In this document: in pieces, positions 12,187 through 27,000 of the stretch
Position numbering within the stretch: position 1 is the first letter of the stretch
Layout of the letters: each line of letters opens with the position of its first letter
Assembly (NCBI GenBank): GCA_030549495.1
Contig: JAUIRK010000099.1
Location: 682,001 to 746,000, forward strand
Direction: 5' to 3'
DNA length: 64,000 bases
DNA from: Nectonema munidae
Taxonomy: Eukaryota > Nematomorpha > Nectonematoida > Nectonematidae
Position numbers and translations under genes: made by a program
Notes under the pieces: generated by a model
The model's input: only the letters and a program-made list of their open reading frames with translations
The model's database searches: none
What the model was told of the DNA's origin: nothing

Positions 12187-14904
12187 ATTTGATGTTTTAT
12201 AAATTAACATAAAGTATATCAGCTTTTTATATTAACCAAACTTTTTTGCACATTCGCTATTTGGTTTCAGGTATTTAGGCATGGCTGAAAAATTTACACC
12301 CGTTCGACGAAATTTTAGCGAGATATACCACAGAGTCTATCCTGAATTTATATTTGAATTTGTCTTATTTTTAACTTAATTTGTGTGCAGGGTGAAGAGT
12401 CGGAAGTTAAAAATTAGGTTTGATAGATTAGTTTGAAATTACTTTTTTTATTGCTTTGATAACTATAAAATTTTGATGTTTTGAACTTAGCAGCGTTATG
12501 GATGGCAAGACATTTAAAGTTTCCCAAATCCATATTTATACCAGTTTCGGTGTTGAGTTTTTACTCGATGGAAAATAGTAGTACTGTATCTACTTAAGGA
12601 AATACTTGAAGAGCCCCTATTGATTTGTAAGTTTACTTTGTGCATAATTGTTTCTGTTAATCTGCAGACAGCGACACTAATTTCTCCACTTTTAAAGAAT
12701 ATCTTCTATTTCGAACTTTTCAGGAATATTTTCACTTTTCCATTTGCATAATATTACTTTACAACACTACGCCACCTTTTTCATTTAAATAAGATGGAAG
12801 ACAGATGAAACTGAAAGTGTCAAGAAAGATATTTTTAGATTTTTCTTATTGTTACTGCTTTTTGGACTATCATTTCATCTTCTATGGTATGAAAATGTGC
12901 TCTAAATTCCAAGATGCAGTTATTCAAAAGATCCTCAAAATAAGTCACAAGAAATAGGCCAAGATATCGCACTTCAAATAGTCGTCAACTGAAATATTCT
13001 ACTTAGCGACTTAAGTTAAAAGAAATTTGTCTTTATAATTCAGGCCCTTTGGTGAGATTATCAGTTACATCAATCACTTTATATGAAACATAGGAATCGA
13101 AAAATGTTATCAAAAATCCTGAGAAAACCAATATTTTCAGAAATAGAATCAATTTTCATTACTTCTGTGTGATTAACGCTTTGTATTTTAATTTGTTTAT
13201 ATATTTTTCATTTTTTTGAAAACCCTCTTTAAATTGCCTTCATTTGCCTCTGATAAACATAAATACTCTTGCATGAATTCTGAATGCCCTAACTAAGTCT
13301 AATTTTTCAAGGTTGAAAGTAATATTTTTAAAATTTAAATCAAGAATAAGAGAATTGTACAAAAGCTAGCTATCATCTTGACAATAGCATTCAGATCTGA
13401 ATTCTTATATTTATTTTTGGAAGTAAAATTGTAAAGGTTTTTCATAAAAACAAAAAGAGATAAATGAGAGGTAGGAAAACTTCATAAATATAACATTTCC
13501 TTTGTTTCTTTTTGAGAATCTTCATAGCAGTGATAGGCCAAACTTGAAGCTAAAAGCTAAACACAATGCAAAATTTCATATATATATTTTTTATGGTTAA
13601 TTAACGAATAAAAACAACTAAAACAGGATTTTATTATAATCACTACTATTATTTTAAATGAAGTATTTTGGGAACACTCCAAAAAGATACCTAACCACTG
13701 GAAGGTGTATGCAGTAATATTTTGTAAGTAATATGCCGTTAGCAGTTCTCTTTTTAGAAAACAAGGGTATCCATTGTAAGTAGTATTCTTTTATTTAAAC
13801 ATAATAAATTTTTTGAAATAACTGTATGTTAACTTATATAGTACAAACTTGTTTAATTTTATATTTAAAATTAAGTTAACGATGTCTGGTGCTACGTTTC
13901 CTATGAGAGATTCACCATGATCGCAATATAAGATAAGATACGCTATCAAAAAAGCAGATTTAATTAGAAGACCTAAATAATTTTTTAAATACTCTAAATC
14001 ATAAAATTTTCGCAAAAAGCTGAAAATTAGCGAAAATATAACTCGCGATCGGAAGCTTTTTCCCTAAAATTATATAGAAAATATACGGTTGCTTACAAAA
14101 AAGACTAAGCGAACTTTCTTTAACCCGCAAAAAGGCCTTGATTTAGAGTAGGTAAATTAAATTATTAAGTACACGTATAAATAATTTGATTGACAGATAT
14201 GCTCATTTAGTTTTCAATATAAGATAAAGTAAGAAAATAGGACATTTTATTTATAAGCAGTATAAGCATAAACTGGTTTCAGAGTTTAAACTTCGAAGCT
14301 AGTTGGTGTTTACAAATGAATTACTATTATGAATATGTCAGTGTACTAATGGTAGTTCTCGATTTCGGAATACAGTACGGCGGCTATGTAACTCTCAAAT
14401 AAACTTCGAAATATAAAGACTTTTCTTTTTGAGATCGTTTTTATTCAATATGGAAATAATTGCTTTTCTTACCTGTGCAGATTTGAATCTCCATCTTCTT
14501 TTCTCTTTCCTTTCTTGAAAAAACACATTTCAAAAAGATCCTTAAAATTTTTAAGAAAAAATTCATCACCAGAGATCAAAAATTTCATTATGAAAAAGGT
14601 GTAAATTTTTTTTAAAAAAGCATACAACAACTAAAATCGTCTATTAAAACTTGGAAATGATTTTTTTTAGAATGCTTCCTTTTTATAACTTATTGATTTT
14701 TAAAATAAATATTCTGTATTGTCTACACGGAATTTTTTGTTTATGCGTTAAATTGATTCATCTTTTGGTCGTTTTAGTGATAAATAAAATTTGTACCATT
14801 TTCATCTTCAATGATAATAACTTCTTGGGAGTTGTCTTTTTCACAGGAATCATTAATTGAAGGCAACTTGTGATCAGAAGGAGAAGCGGATGAAGAATGT
14901 TCAT
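12187..14904. other. No recognised gene; region downstream of BRIP1
   Basis: AT-rich. Includes whatever 3' untranslated sequence BRIP1 has. No transposase, exon or tRNA signal supported. Confidence 0.3.
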
Positions 14905-15031
14905 CTATGAGAAATGAGAATGAAGTTTATCTTCAAAAGCAAAAGAGAGCAAAATACCCATAAACGACGTTAAAGAAGTCATCATATGTGAGTAGGATTG
15001 AAAATCTTGACACCAATTCCGAATCCACTTG
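14905..15031 (-). CDS. BRIP1: BRIP1 exon 9, probable last exon
   Basis: Acceptor TAAG after a pyrimidine-rich tract; the first base completes the split codon and the exon reads [17 protein letters not shown], then TSLTSFM, matching human KWVRQQIQHHSTFESAL. It ends at a TAG 41 residues on. A possible GTATTT donor inside (about 14960) would allow a further C-terminal exon not identified here. Confidence 0.72.
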
Positions 15032-18000
15032 CTTAGTCCTCTCTTTGATGACGTAGAGTGAGAAAACGAGGGAGGTTGACTCGCTTAAAAATGGAATTAA
15101 AAAAAGTTGCATCCAGCACAATTTTAAAGGCTGTTGCTGGCATTGCACTAAAAAGGGGGAAAAAAGTTATGTAGGTCCACTCACCAAAATTATACCTAAA
15201 GCTAAAACGCGCAAAATTTTATATATTTGTGACAAGATAAATTGCCTAGGGCAATTTTTATGTAATATATTCTCATTTATACAGTTTGATAATTATTAGG
15301 CTAATTATAAAAATTATTATAATCAGAAATCTCTTGAAAAATGATTTCCCACTAGGTTCAATCTAGGATTAACTTTTCATATCTTTTCAGTTTCCTTATT
15401 TATAAGCACCGCAAAACCGTTTGATATTATATTTTTACTTTTTCGAGGTTTTTGTGTTTGAAAGTTTCGGACCACGATAAAAATAGGAAAAGAGACGTTT
15501 TAAATCAACGCTGTTTTTACTACAATAATTGCCATTATGTTCAATTAATTAAATTGATTGAGTTCAAAACTAAGCATTTTAATTTGAGAAATGTAACTTA
15601 TATTCAGACTTTAACTTTGTCGGAAAAAACTTGTCTTGTGCGCTCTTCTAACTAACATTATTTAAACATGCACGTATTTTTACAATTGAAACAAAATTTA
15701 ATCAAAGATGTAAATAGCAAAAAGATTAAATTAAAATATTGATTGAAAAAACATACATTTTTCTGACGATACACGTCCACATTTGAGAATAAAACCTGGC
15801 AAAATTAAACTCATAATAAAAAATTATTCATAGAATTATTAGATGAGCTGTATTTTCTCTATTATTATTTTAAAAAAGTGCCCCCTAATTTTTTTGAGAA
15901 AATCTCTATTTTTAAAAATACGACACGGTCCTAATTGCTTCAATTATGGAGGATATTTCTTCCGTTGGAAATAAAAGAATTATTTTTTCTTGATTCAACT
16001 TCCGCGTATTCGAACCTGCATTTTCGTCACAGAATAAAATGAATTGAAAAAATAGATTACACTTTGCCAAGTTTGAATTTGAGAGGTGTGGGGAAGATGA
16101 AGCCAAGCGATAATCCAGCATAAGCATTGCTCCCCAATCTTTGGAGTGGCGGATGCAGCGCCCTAAAGCTTGGTTCAGGGCTCTGAAGGCTTGAACTTCA
16201 TACCTGAAAATGAGATCAGTGAAAGGTAGCAAGAATGCACACAAAATGTGTCAAAGAAATGAAGCTACATTGATGCGCGCACCCCCACCTTGGGGACAAG
16301 GAAAAGGCGAACGCACTCAATCTCACTCCAAGAATATCTGTCCACCTAAATAATTTGAGCTCATCTCAGAAGACATTTAAAAAATGATAAGTAAAAGCTT
16401 CAAATTTTGACTTTATTGTCAATAACTTTTTTTGATATTTTCAAAGATATAATTTTTACCGTCGTATTGCTTTTATTATGTTTGTTATAGTTATAGTATC
16501 TTCCTACAGTCAAGAAAATTGTTCAAAGCATTGAAAACAAGAATAGCCTCATTTTGAACAGAACAAAAAAGACTCTTGAAAACGATGCAATAGTTGAGCA
16601 GCTCATGAATATCAAAGATTGCTATTCATGTATTTGTGAGATAATAGACGACAATTTGTCCACAAACTTTACTATAAAGAAGGCATTTGAGGTATAGACT
16701 TGAATTTTAAAAAAGACAAATGCTGTATCAAAGAATATTTAGATAAAAGAATGAAAGATATTACTAAAAAAATACACGTAAAGAATCCAAACATTTCCCC
16801 TTCAATGTATCTAGTTTTACAAAATTGTCAGTTTACTTTGGTAGCAGTAAATCAAGTCAAATCATTCTCTTTATTGAAAAAATTGTTGGCAAAAGATAGA
16901 AATTTCTTGCCATCAAATATTTTTTATTTTATTTTAACACATCATAATTTTTTTCTCTATTACCTATGTTTTTTCAAGTTTAAATGTTTGTTCAAAATAA
17001 ACACAATTTCTAAAAAGATATCTACTTTTTATAGTCAAAAAATTAAGTTAAACCTTTAACAATAAAGTCAAATTTTGAAAAAATGAGTTTAAGATTTCCA
17101 GGATTTGGAACTACAAAATTTAAAAAAATAGGTTAAGTCAAAATTTGTAGCAATAAAGTCAAAAATGTGAAAAATAAGGTCAAAAAATAATTTTTTTAAG
17201 TCCAAAAAAATCGCCCTAAGATAATTCAAAAACAATGCCTTTCGATAAATGTTTGGGCAGAAGAAGGACACCACTTCGAATAACTTGAATTTGCTCTGGG
17301 TTTGATATAAAGCACTTTTATTTCATTTTCTCTCTGTATTACATTGTAAATGCGAAAATAATTTATCATAAAAAATTCATGTTGCATATTTTTTTACAAA
17401 ATTTTTTTTTATTAAATTCAAAAATTAGTCATCTCTCACAAAAACGTTCGCTCCAGATCTGCAAGTGATTGATCAAATAGGCATCGCGTTAAACACCTAT
17501 TTCACAAAACGATTAAACATTTTGTTTGGTTCTAGTTTTGAGGCTTGATTACACTTAGAGAAAATGTTTGTTTGTTTTTTAAAAGTAAATTTTTATTCTT
17601 AAATATCAAAATAATTTTTATAATTCAAGTGACTTTGTAACCAGTTAAAAATATCTAGATCATTTTTATGTAAAAATATTTTTTGGAAAACCCAAAAAAA
17701 TCTGAGTTTTATGAGGCTTTCTGGGCTGGGTAAAATTTGTCGAGCCTGATTTGGAGGGAAATAAGGATAAAATACCATCGAGATCCAGACAGCAAATTCT
17801 TTTTAGAAGTTCGATAGGCGTCATTGTATTGTCTCTTTATTTCTACCTGCTTGTTCTTAAAATTGGGATATGGAATGCCAATCGTAATGACACATCTGGC
17901 ATTGTCATTACTGAAGTCAATTCCTTCACTTACCTGAAAAAAAGGAAATTAAATTGTATAAGTCTCACAAATCAATGAAGAGAAGATATGTTAATGATTT

Positions 18001-21000
18001 AGTTGATTAGCTAATTAGTAAGTTGAACAAAAAATTATTCACAATTTTTTATCCAATTAGATAAAGGTGTTTGCGTGTTAGACGTTCCCTTGACAAAAAA
18101 GATCAAAGCTTTTAAATATATAAAATAGATTAATCATAATTGGAAATTATAAGTTCACATGTATTACACCTTCCTGCGATTTTAAAGATATTAATGAAAT
18201 CTTAAATTTTATATTTTATTTTAGAGTAAAAAATTTTGTGGCAAATTGGGTTTTCAAAAATGCCCTATCAGCCTTCCAAACACTGAGATGAAGCAAACTG
18301 AAGAAGCGCCAAAAATATTTGTTCTTGAATTTATATCATACATAATTTATGGTTTTTGGCGTAGGTTTGATAATGAATAGATTTAGAGCAGGCAAACGAA
18401 CAATAAATGTTACACAAAAATAAATTATAAATCAAAGATGGGACACGACCACATCAAATGGGTTTTCAAAGTTGGGTTCGGCCAATAAAATGATATGATC
18501 TTACTTTTCCACGATAAACAGCAAAGAGAAGGGAACACAAGTTGTGATTAATCTCTTCCGAATCATCTATTCCATTTTCAGGATCACTGAAGCTTTGGTT
18601 ATTCAGCAAGGATTCATCCAAAGTTTCCTTCTTTGAATTCTTGCTCCAGCAATCGATGCTGTAGTAATAGGAGTTGATCACTTTAGTAAACTCATCATTT
18701 CCTCGACCCTTAAAGTATATTAAAAGAATAATTTTACAATCTCTTGGCACCTTCTAGATCAGGGATGTCCAACTAAAACAAGCAGCGGGCCATTTAGAAA
18801 AGTTATTGGACACGGTCGGGCCGCACCTATTTAAAAAAATAACAATAATTTTTTTATAAAATATTTATCAGAAACTTTTTTATCCTGATTACTGATTATC
18901 ACAATTTTTATGAAAATTAAACATAAAATGAGTAGTTAATTGAAAGAGTTTTTTTATTTATAAAAGCTGTCTCTCACTTTTACAAATAATTCAAATTTTT
19001 CAAATGAAAACATTATGTCTCAATACGCTATTTTATATTAAGTGAATTAATACTTGTAATCTATTTACAGTTCACTTGTATCATTGAGAGCTTCTTTGAC
19101 ATCTTTTGTCATTTGCCAAAACGTCAATTTGTGGTTTGATTTTATTTGATGCAGCTATCCGTAGAGAAGATTTTAAGTTTTCATCGGTCAGTCTTGTGCG
19201 CAAATAATTTTTGTTAAGCTTCATCAGTGAAAAAAATTTCTCGCATTTATACGTACTCCCAAACATACAAACTATTTTTTTGCCAAATGAATCAGCTTTG
19301 GAAACTGGTTTCCATCAAGACTTGAGTAGAATTTGGGAATACCCAACGTTTCAAACGTTTTCTTCAGCATGGTATTGCATTGAAGATCAACTATTTCCAT
19401 TTGAATATTTTCATTCAATTGATTAACGTCGAAATTGAAAGGATCTACAAATAACTCAAAATTAGAGTTTAATGATTTGAGGTCTTTGAATCTTCTATCG
19501 AATTCATTGAAAAGAACATCAATGTAATCAATACATTCTGATAAAGCCTCTTCATTTATTACAGATAGAGATTTTAAAAAAGGAAAATGTTCCAAATTTT
19601 TCATTTCTAGATCTTTTCTCCAAATTTTTAATTTTATCTTGAAAGCAGTTACATTATCATTCATTTCAACTATCATACTTGTTTCTCCCTGAAGTTTTAA
19701 ATTCAAAATGTTCAAATATTTGCTAATATTAACCAAAAAAGCTAGACTAGTCAAGAAAAAAGTATCATCAAGCTCGGGAAGTGATCTATTCTTTGATTCT
19801 AAAACTTTTATTTCTTCTTTGAGTTTGAAAAAACGCTCTAGAACTACTCCGCTGCTTAGCCACTTTACTTCGCAATGATAAGGAATGCTCATGTTTACTA
19901 TGTATGTATGCTATTGAAAAATATGGTCTGAAAAAATTTTCTAGCTTTTAATAAACACGATCATTATTTTAATATAATTAATACTAATAAATCTTCATCA
20001 TTGATCCTAAATTTAAATATAATATATATATAAGTAAAAAACCTTGAAATAAAAGTTAGAAAAAATTTGTTTAAGCTCCAATGATATTTTAAAAATCATA
20101 ATCCTATCTATATTTTGATAGAAACTTAGAGTTTTTATAACAAATTTGTTGAAATTTTTATAAACTAATCTCTATATAATTTAACATCAACCTTATCTCA
20201 TTTTCTTAGAGGGCCGCATGCGGTGCGCGGGCCGCGTGTTGGACACCCCTGGTCTAGATGATCCCTCCTAAAAGTTGTTTGACAAAAATACGGACGAGTG
20301 TCTAAGTAATAGTGATGGCCCATATTACGCTTCGAAAAGAAATTTCGTATTTTCAAACTTATCATATCGGAATAAAAAATACGATATTTATTGAAAAAAA
20401 TCAAACATGTTATTCATTAAAAGCAGTGTTTCTCAAAATTTTCGGGTCCACACTTAAAGTTGTAAAAAATTTAAATAACGCCTTCTCACGATACAACATA
20501 TGATACTTTCAATGTTCACTTATCTAACAACAATCTTGATTATCTCATGAAAAAAAGAAGAACATAACCTGGATGTAAAATTTGGAAAAATTGTGGGATA
20601 TAAATCAGAAAGTTTCTTCATAATAAAAAAAGACAGCACAGTAGACTCTACTTGTCAATAGCAACACTTTTCTTGTAATATGAAAGCTTAGACAGATTAA
20701 TTAAAGCAAATTTTTAGTTTTTGTAGTATTGTGTTATCGTGAAAGTTGTGTTACTTTAAAATGAATAATAACTACTCTAAGCAATAAAAATCTGAATTCA
20801 TCGTATATAGCTTATTAATCAAAATTCAGAAACGTCAAATTTGATACACTTTGAGAATTGTAAGATCTAGATGGGATACGAACTGACGCCTAGTTGCTGT
20901 AGGCGTGTCAACCAACTACCCGTGAAGGTGATCTCTGAATATCATTAGTTTACTTATCAATCAGGGGCGCACATCCGGGAGCGAATGAAAGGATCAAGAA

Positions 21001-24000
21001 AGTATAAATAATGTTGCGCAAGTTTTTTGTTTTTAAATTGTGCCCTTTCTATCAACTTTTTTTTGGCTACACCACTGCTTCTGTTTAATTTGCATTTAGA
21101 GTTAAATTAAAATAGTTTTCAATCGTTACAATTTTATATCAATGAATATTGTTAGACTCGCGCTAGGAATTTTTTTTCAACAAAGGTCATTTAATCTTTA
21201 TCACTACGTTTGTTACATTTTTTTACATTTGAAGACTTTAATTTTTTCAAGTCAAGAAATTTTTTAATAGCTATTTGGGAATGAATATTTTGATTATCTG
21301 TTCAGTTTAAAAGCAAGAATACTCTATTTGCTTAATATTTGAACAGAGATATTTTTATAATGTTTTATTGTTAAATTTTATAAGTAGCACTGTACATAAT
21401 AAAATCACTTTTTTAAGAAAATTTGTTGATTATTATAATAAAAATATAATATCGAAACAAAATGTTTCAGTTGTTAAAAATGTACTTGATCTATTATTTA
21501 TGACAGCTGTCAGAATTTTATTTGTAGACAAATATTCAAAAAAATCCAATGGTTTTCTTTTCGCGTATACTATGATTTATGTTAGTTTGGTCCTCGGACA
21601 TTTCGCCCTATTATTTTCATAAGACAGTTCGTCCCATAGACAATTCGCCCCATTATTTTCATAAGACATTTTGTTTCATGGACAATTCGCCCCGTTATTT
21701 TCATAAGACATTTTGTCTCATGGACAATTCTAAAAATTCTAAAAAATTAAGAGATAAAATGATTAATTTGAAATAATTTAATAGAGATAAAATAAATAAG
21801 AATATAAAATTTTTTAATAATTTTACACATATAATAAACAAATATGGATGAAACAAATAGCCTATGAGACAATTTGTCAAGGGGCAAATTGTCTATGGGG
21901 CGAAATGTCTATCGACCGTTAGTTTAAATAATTTTTTAATTATAAGGGTTAGCTACTTTAACGTTGGCTTTTGCTGCTTATAAAAACGTGAAAATATCAA
22001 ATAAACTCTAATTCTTTATGCCTCCTATTATTTTGAAACCAACTTGCCATGCCACCCATAGAGTATGCTGTGTAGGGGATACGTCAAATTAGTTTTCAAA
22101 AAACTTAAGTTATGCACTAAAATTGTATAGTTTTTGTTGAAGCTCTATAACTTTTTCTGATAGAATTTTTTCCTTAAAAGTTATTATAAAATGCAAATCA
22201 TTGCAAAATGTTAACCGTTATTTTACTTTTTGTGGCTTGTATCAATTTAGCTTTTAAACTACTTTTGAATGATGCTGAGTAAAATGAAATAATGCGATCT
22301 TAATTTTTTGTTTGCACAATTATAACTTCATTTTATACCCTTGGCCCTGAATCAATCACCTTTTTTCATATAAACATCGCAGGGTGTCTAGTAGACTCTT
22401 TGCCTTTAGACTACATTCACTCATATAAAACTATCCAACCTTCAGTTATTTGTTTTCTCTATGAATCAAATATCCTTTCATCAATTCCTGTAATGTGCTT
22501 GGTAGACTACTTCATTTTTCAAATGAAAAGTATATTACACCCCCTAACAATTTTGGATTTTTTTAAAATAGTGTATATTCGATATGCAAATTTAATTAAA
22601 ATATTTTCGCTTGAAGTATAGTATTTAAATTCACCAATTTTGTATAAAAACAAAACAAATAAAACGATCAAACATTTTTATTTGAGGATTAACACTGGAC
22701 GCAAGGAATAAAATAGTAAAAAAATTAGTTACACACGCAAACTACATTACTAGCGACTCTTGTCCAAAATTGCAGTAATGAATTAATAAAGTTTGCTAGT
22801 TTGAAAATATACCCTGCTAGCAAAAACCTCGGTAGTAGTTTAACAATATATAAAGCCTATAGCTTTTGGCGCCTTGACACTCTTTCGACAAAAAGGCGGT
22901 TCGACTAAATGTCCAGGGACGAAATGTCCGTTCATGTAAATGCCAGTGAAAAAGAAAGCTGACGATTCTATTTTTAAACGATTAAAAGTAAAATTATTAA
23001 CAAGAATTCCAGCTTCGTAAATTGACGATTTGGGGCACAGAAACTGTTGGATAAGAACGAAAAAAATAATTCGAACCTGGGGCTCAATAAAAACATTTCT
23101 GCAAGATTGGATGTCTGCATAGATGCCAGATATCTTCCAGCGCTTCATCATGCGATCAAGTAGGGAGTAGGATGGGAGAAAGCACAAAACGCCGCCATCA
23201 ACCACTTTACAAATCTGCAGAATTATGGCGCCAACATCATCTTGAAAACTCAAGCTGTCAACATTGCTGAATCTGGCATCCAACACCTTCTCTTTAATTC
23301 CATGCGATAAAGCTCCAACCCACACACTAAACATGAAAATCGACTTCCTTCAACTTCCACAATCTGATAGATACTATTGGAACCGTTTCATTTTCTATAT
23401 CCTTTATTCCTTTAGGATATGTTCGATTTTCCCATTTGAAAATGTAAACAGGAGCTAACTCAACGCGGTCGCCAGGCTCTAAGAAAAAGGGCTAAAGCTA
23501 ATTCTATAGAGGAGGAGAGGAAAGTGTATACATTTATAAAACGAATTTAGGGGGAGATCACAAAAATCCCAGGGCGTGCCCAAGCACAACCCCTACCCCC
23601 TTATTAATATAATGCACAACGTGTATAATGTAGGTTGTTTAAAAAAATGAAAAAAAAGTAAAACAGTGAAGACTTACTTCATTCCTTAAAAGTTTTGGAC
23701 ATTTGAAATGTTTGTTGAAAAATCAATTAGTTATTTAATTGATAAGTAAATAGGGGTCATCAAAACTAACACTTGACGGCTGATGCTCTAGGAATAGAAG
23801 AGGCTTCAATAACGGAATCCGATCTTTCACAGAGGGACATTTAGTGATGATGATGATGATGAAAAAGAGCTTACTACTACTTCCAAATTAGAATTAATGC
23901 CAACTATATTATCATAAGTAAGTACAATGTGTAAATTATAAAACACATAGATAGACCAATATATAATATAGCAAGTCCCGTGTTCGTTTCGAGCGAATTT

Positions 24001-27000
24001 ATTTTTCAGAATATGATTGGTCTATTTTATAATTATTTGAACGAATAAGAATCAATCCACCAACAGACGCTAGAGCAGTCTTTATTAAAGTGGTCCATGT
24101 GGACCACAAAGGGGTGCACACTATTTTAAACAAAATTTTGCAAAGAGTCCATATAAAAATGATCAAGTTTAGCATCATGCTCAAGGCTCACGCTAAACAA
24201 CATTTTTTTGAATAAAAATGCTCACTCTTCGAGTGCAAAATTTTGATTTCATGAAATTTGGTTAATTTTTAGTAGAGAAGCAGAATTTAAAATCACTTGA
24301 TTAAGAAAATGAAAGATGAGGATTAGAAACGCTAACTTATTCAAATATTTCTGATAAATAAAACCTCTCCTGGTAGCAATAAAAAATAATGGGTCCACAA
24401 AAAAATTTTGCGTTTCAAAGGGGTCCATACGAGGAAAGAAGTTTGCATCACTGCGCTAAAGTATCATAACATAGAAATACTTGTTTTAGCCATATTAAAT
24501 AAACAATTCAACCGTTTGAGGACCTGAATTTTCAAGTTTTCTTCTGAAAAGTATTCCTTTTAAAAATCTCGAGTGGATGACCCTTGTTACACTTTGGTAG
24601 TTGAAGCGATGCAATACGGCGAAATTAGTGTGCAAAATTTGAACATATAGACTCGACGCAAATGCACATCAACGTTGTCGTCACATGAACGGTGATGGTT
24701 TGACAAAATATTTAGCGTGATGTGAAAACAAAAAGAGCGCTGAAACCAATCAATATTTTATGCACCAATAAGGAACGATCATAGAAGACAATAAATGGTA
24801 ACTGTTACGGTGATGTTTTGAAGAGTATTTCTGTGGCATCAATCAATATTATTTCGGTCGACATAGGTGTGATGAAATAACTTTAATATGAGAATGATTA
24901 CAACGATATTGTTTTGTTTTTATTATTCGCTCGAGGAATATTGAGCGACTGTTCTTTTTTGAGCAGTGGATTCGCTTATGAATCTCAAGCAGGACGATGA
25001 TCTCAAGTTTATCATGAAAAATATTTATAGATATAATTTTTAGTTTTAACAAACTTATAATTTATTAGATTGAAAAACATAACTTTGAATATTCTGTATG
25101 AAATAATGTCAAATTTTGAAAGGAAGTGAAATTTCAAACTTGAGTTCTTTTGTTTGACCCTTGTTACCCCTTTGGGTCCATTTGGCCAACTTAAACACAA
25201 AGTAAGACTAAATTTATTAAACAAATACCCTCAAAAATTTGTGACTCATTTTTTCATGATAATAAGTCATTTTTACCTTTTTTCGTAAAACAACTTTTTC
25301 CTGCGTATAATAATCAAAAAATTAGACATTACCTCTTCGGGTCTATTTGGTCCCAAACAAAAATCGCTTTTTCTAATTCGATATATGTATCGAGTTGTCT
25401 AAGATTACTCTATACACTTAACAGTCGATTTGTGTCTTACAAACTTCTCTACAGATATTTAGATAAAGTAGTGCAATTTGTTCTTTCTCAATAAAACACC
25501 CCACTACAGCTAGAAAAAGAATGTACTTGCTTTTTTTGTTTTCTTTCATTCATGCTCACATTCTTTCATTCATACTCACGTATATTTCTCACACACACAC
25601 GCAAACAGAAACACATTACGTTTTTTATTTTCAAATGCTCTAAATATAAAAGTTCACTTTCATTTCCTGTAATCTATCTTGTTTTGCAATTTTCTTCATC
25701 TCTTTTTGTTTATACCATCTTGTATTTTTTGCATTGTGACTTTCTTCGTTACAAAACAAATACCACATCTGTGTAACAATTGTTAAAATTGCTTTCAAGA
25801 ATGTCAAAACCTGAATTAGTTCTTCTCATTCCTAAATCAAGGAAAAGTGAAAATGTTTCCGAATAAGATATTTCTGGTGAAGAAAATGCGTCTGAAAGTC
25901 AGGATAATGCTTCCATTGTTGAATCAAGTTTGTATTCCTTTGAAAATAAATAGATTTTGTTGACAATGAACATTCTTATGAATTGTCAAGAGATGAAAAT
26001 ATTGAGTGAAAACTTCAACCTTTTTCTTAAAGTGGACGACGTTCTGAAGTAAATATAGTGAGGGTTAAACCTGGACCAACGCGATACGCAGTTTCAAAAA
26101 TTCAAGACGAAATGGCTTCATTTTTATTATTTTCTCTTGAAAAATTAAAAAAGATGATTGTTGAAAACACTAATAAAAAAGGTCATGAAATTTTGGAACA
26201 AAACTGGATAGCTTTAGATGACACAGATTTTAATGCCTTTTTAGGAGTTTTAATTTTGCTAGGCGTTTATAAATCGAAAAATGAAGCTTCTAAGAATCTC
26301 TGGAGTTGTGAAAATGGGGGACCAATCTTTGCAGCAATAATGACAAAACATCGATTTGAAAATATGTCTGCAGCTCTTAGATTCGATGACTCTACAACAA
26401 GAAGAACAAGAAAAATGAAGATAAGTTTGCTCCAATAAGAAATTTGTAGAGCGAATGGAGTTTAATTTCTGAAAAATTGTACAATTTGAATTATTTTATC
26501 ACGGTTGATGAGCAGTTGAAAGCTTTTCGTGAGAAGACTCTTTTCAAAAAACATCTTCCTAACAAACCAGCAAAATAAGGAATAAAATTTTGGAATTTAT
26601 GTGATTCCACTTTTTATTATAACTGGAGAACAACACCAAATTTAGGTAAAAACTTTGGCTTGCCTTAAAAAATTTATGCCGAGACAGTTGTTTTAGATTT
26701 ATGTAAAGGTTTGAGAGGACATAATAATGTAACATTGGATAATTTTTTGTTCTTATTCTCTTGCAAAAAACTTTTTACAAGAGAATAATTACTTCAATTG
26801 GAACAATTAGAAAAAATAAGCTTTCTTAGCCAAAATATTTTGAATCTTAAAAGGTAATATCTTATATTTTTTAGTTTTTTTTCAAATTATTCTTCCACTA
26901 ATTTCAGGGAAGAGAAAAGTTTAGTTCTAAGTTTCTTTTTTCTGAAGACACTGCTATTCTTTCTTGCCTGCCAAAGAAAAACAAATTATAACACAAAGCA

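Noticed and set aside
15912-16062. Read-through extension of BRIP1 exon 8
   Set aside because: Open to a TAA, but it breaks homology exactly where a donor allows exon 9 to restore the conserved KW-I-R segment.
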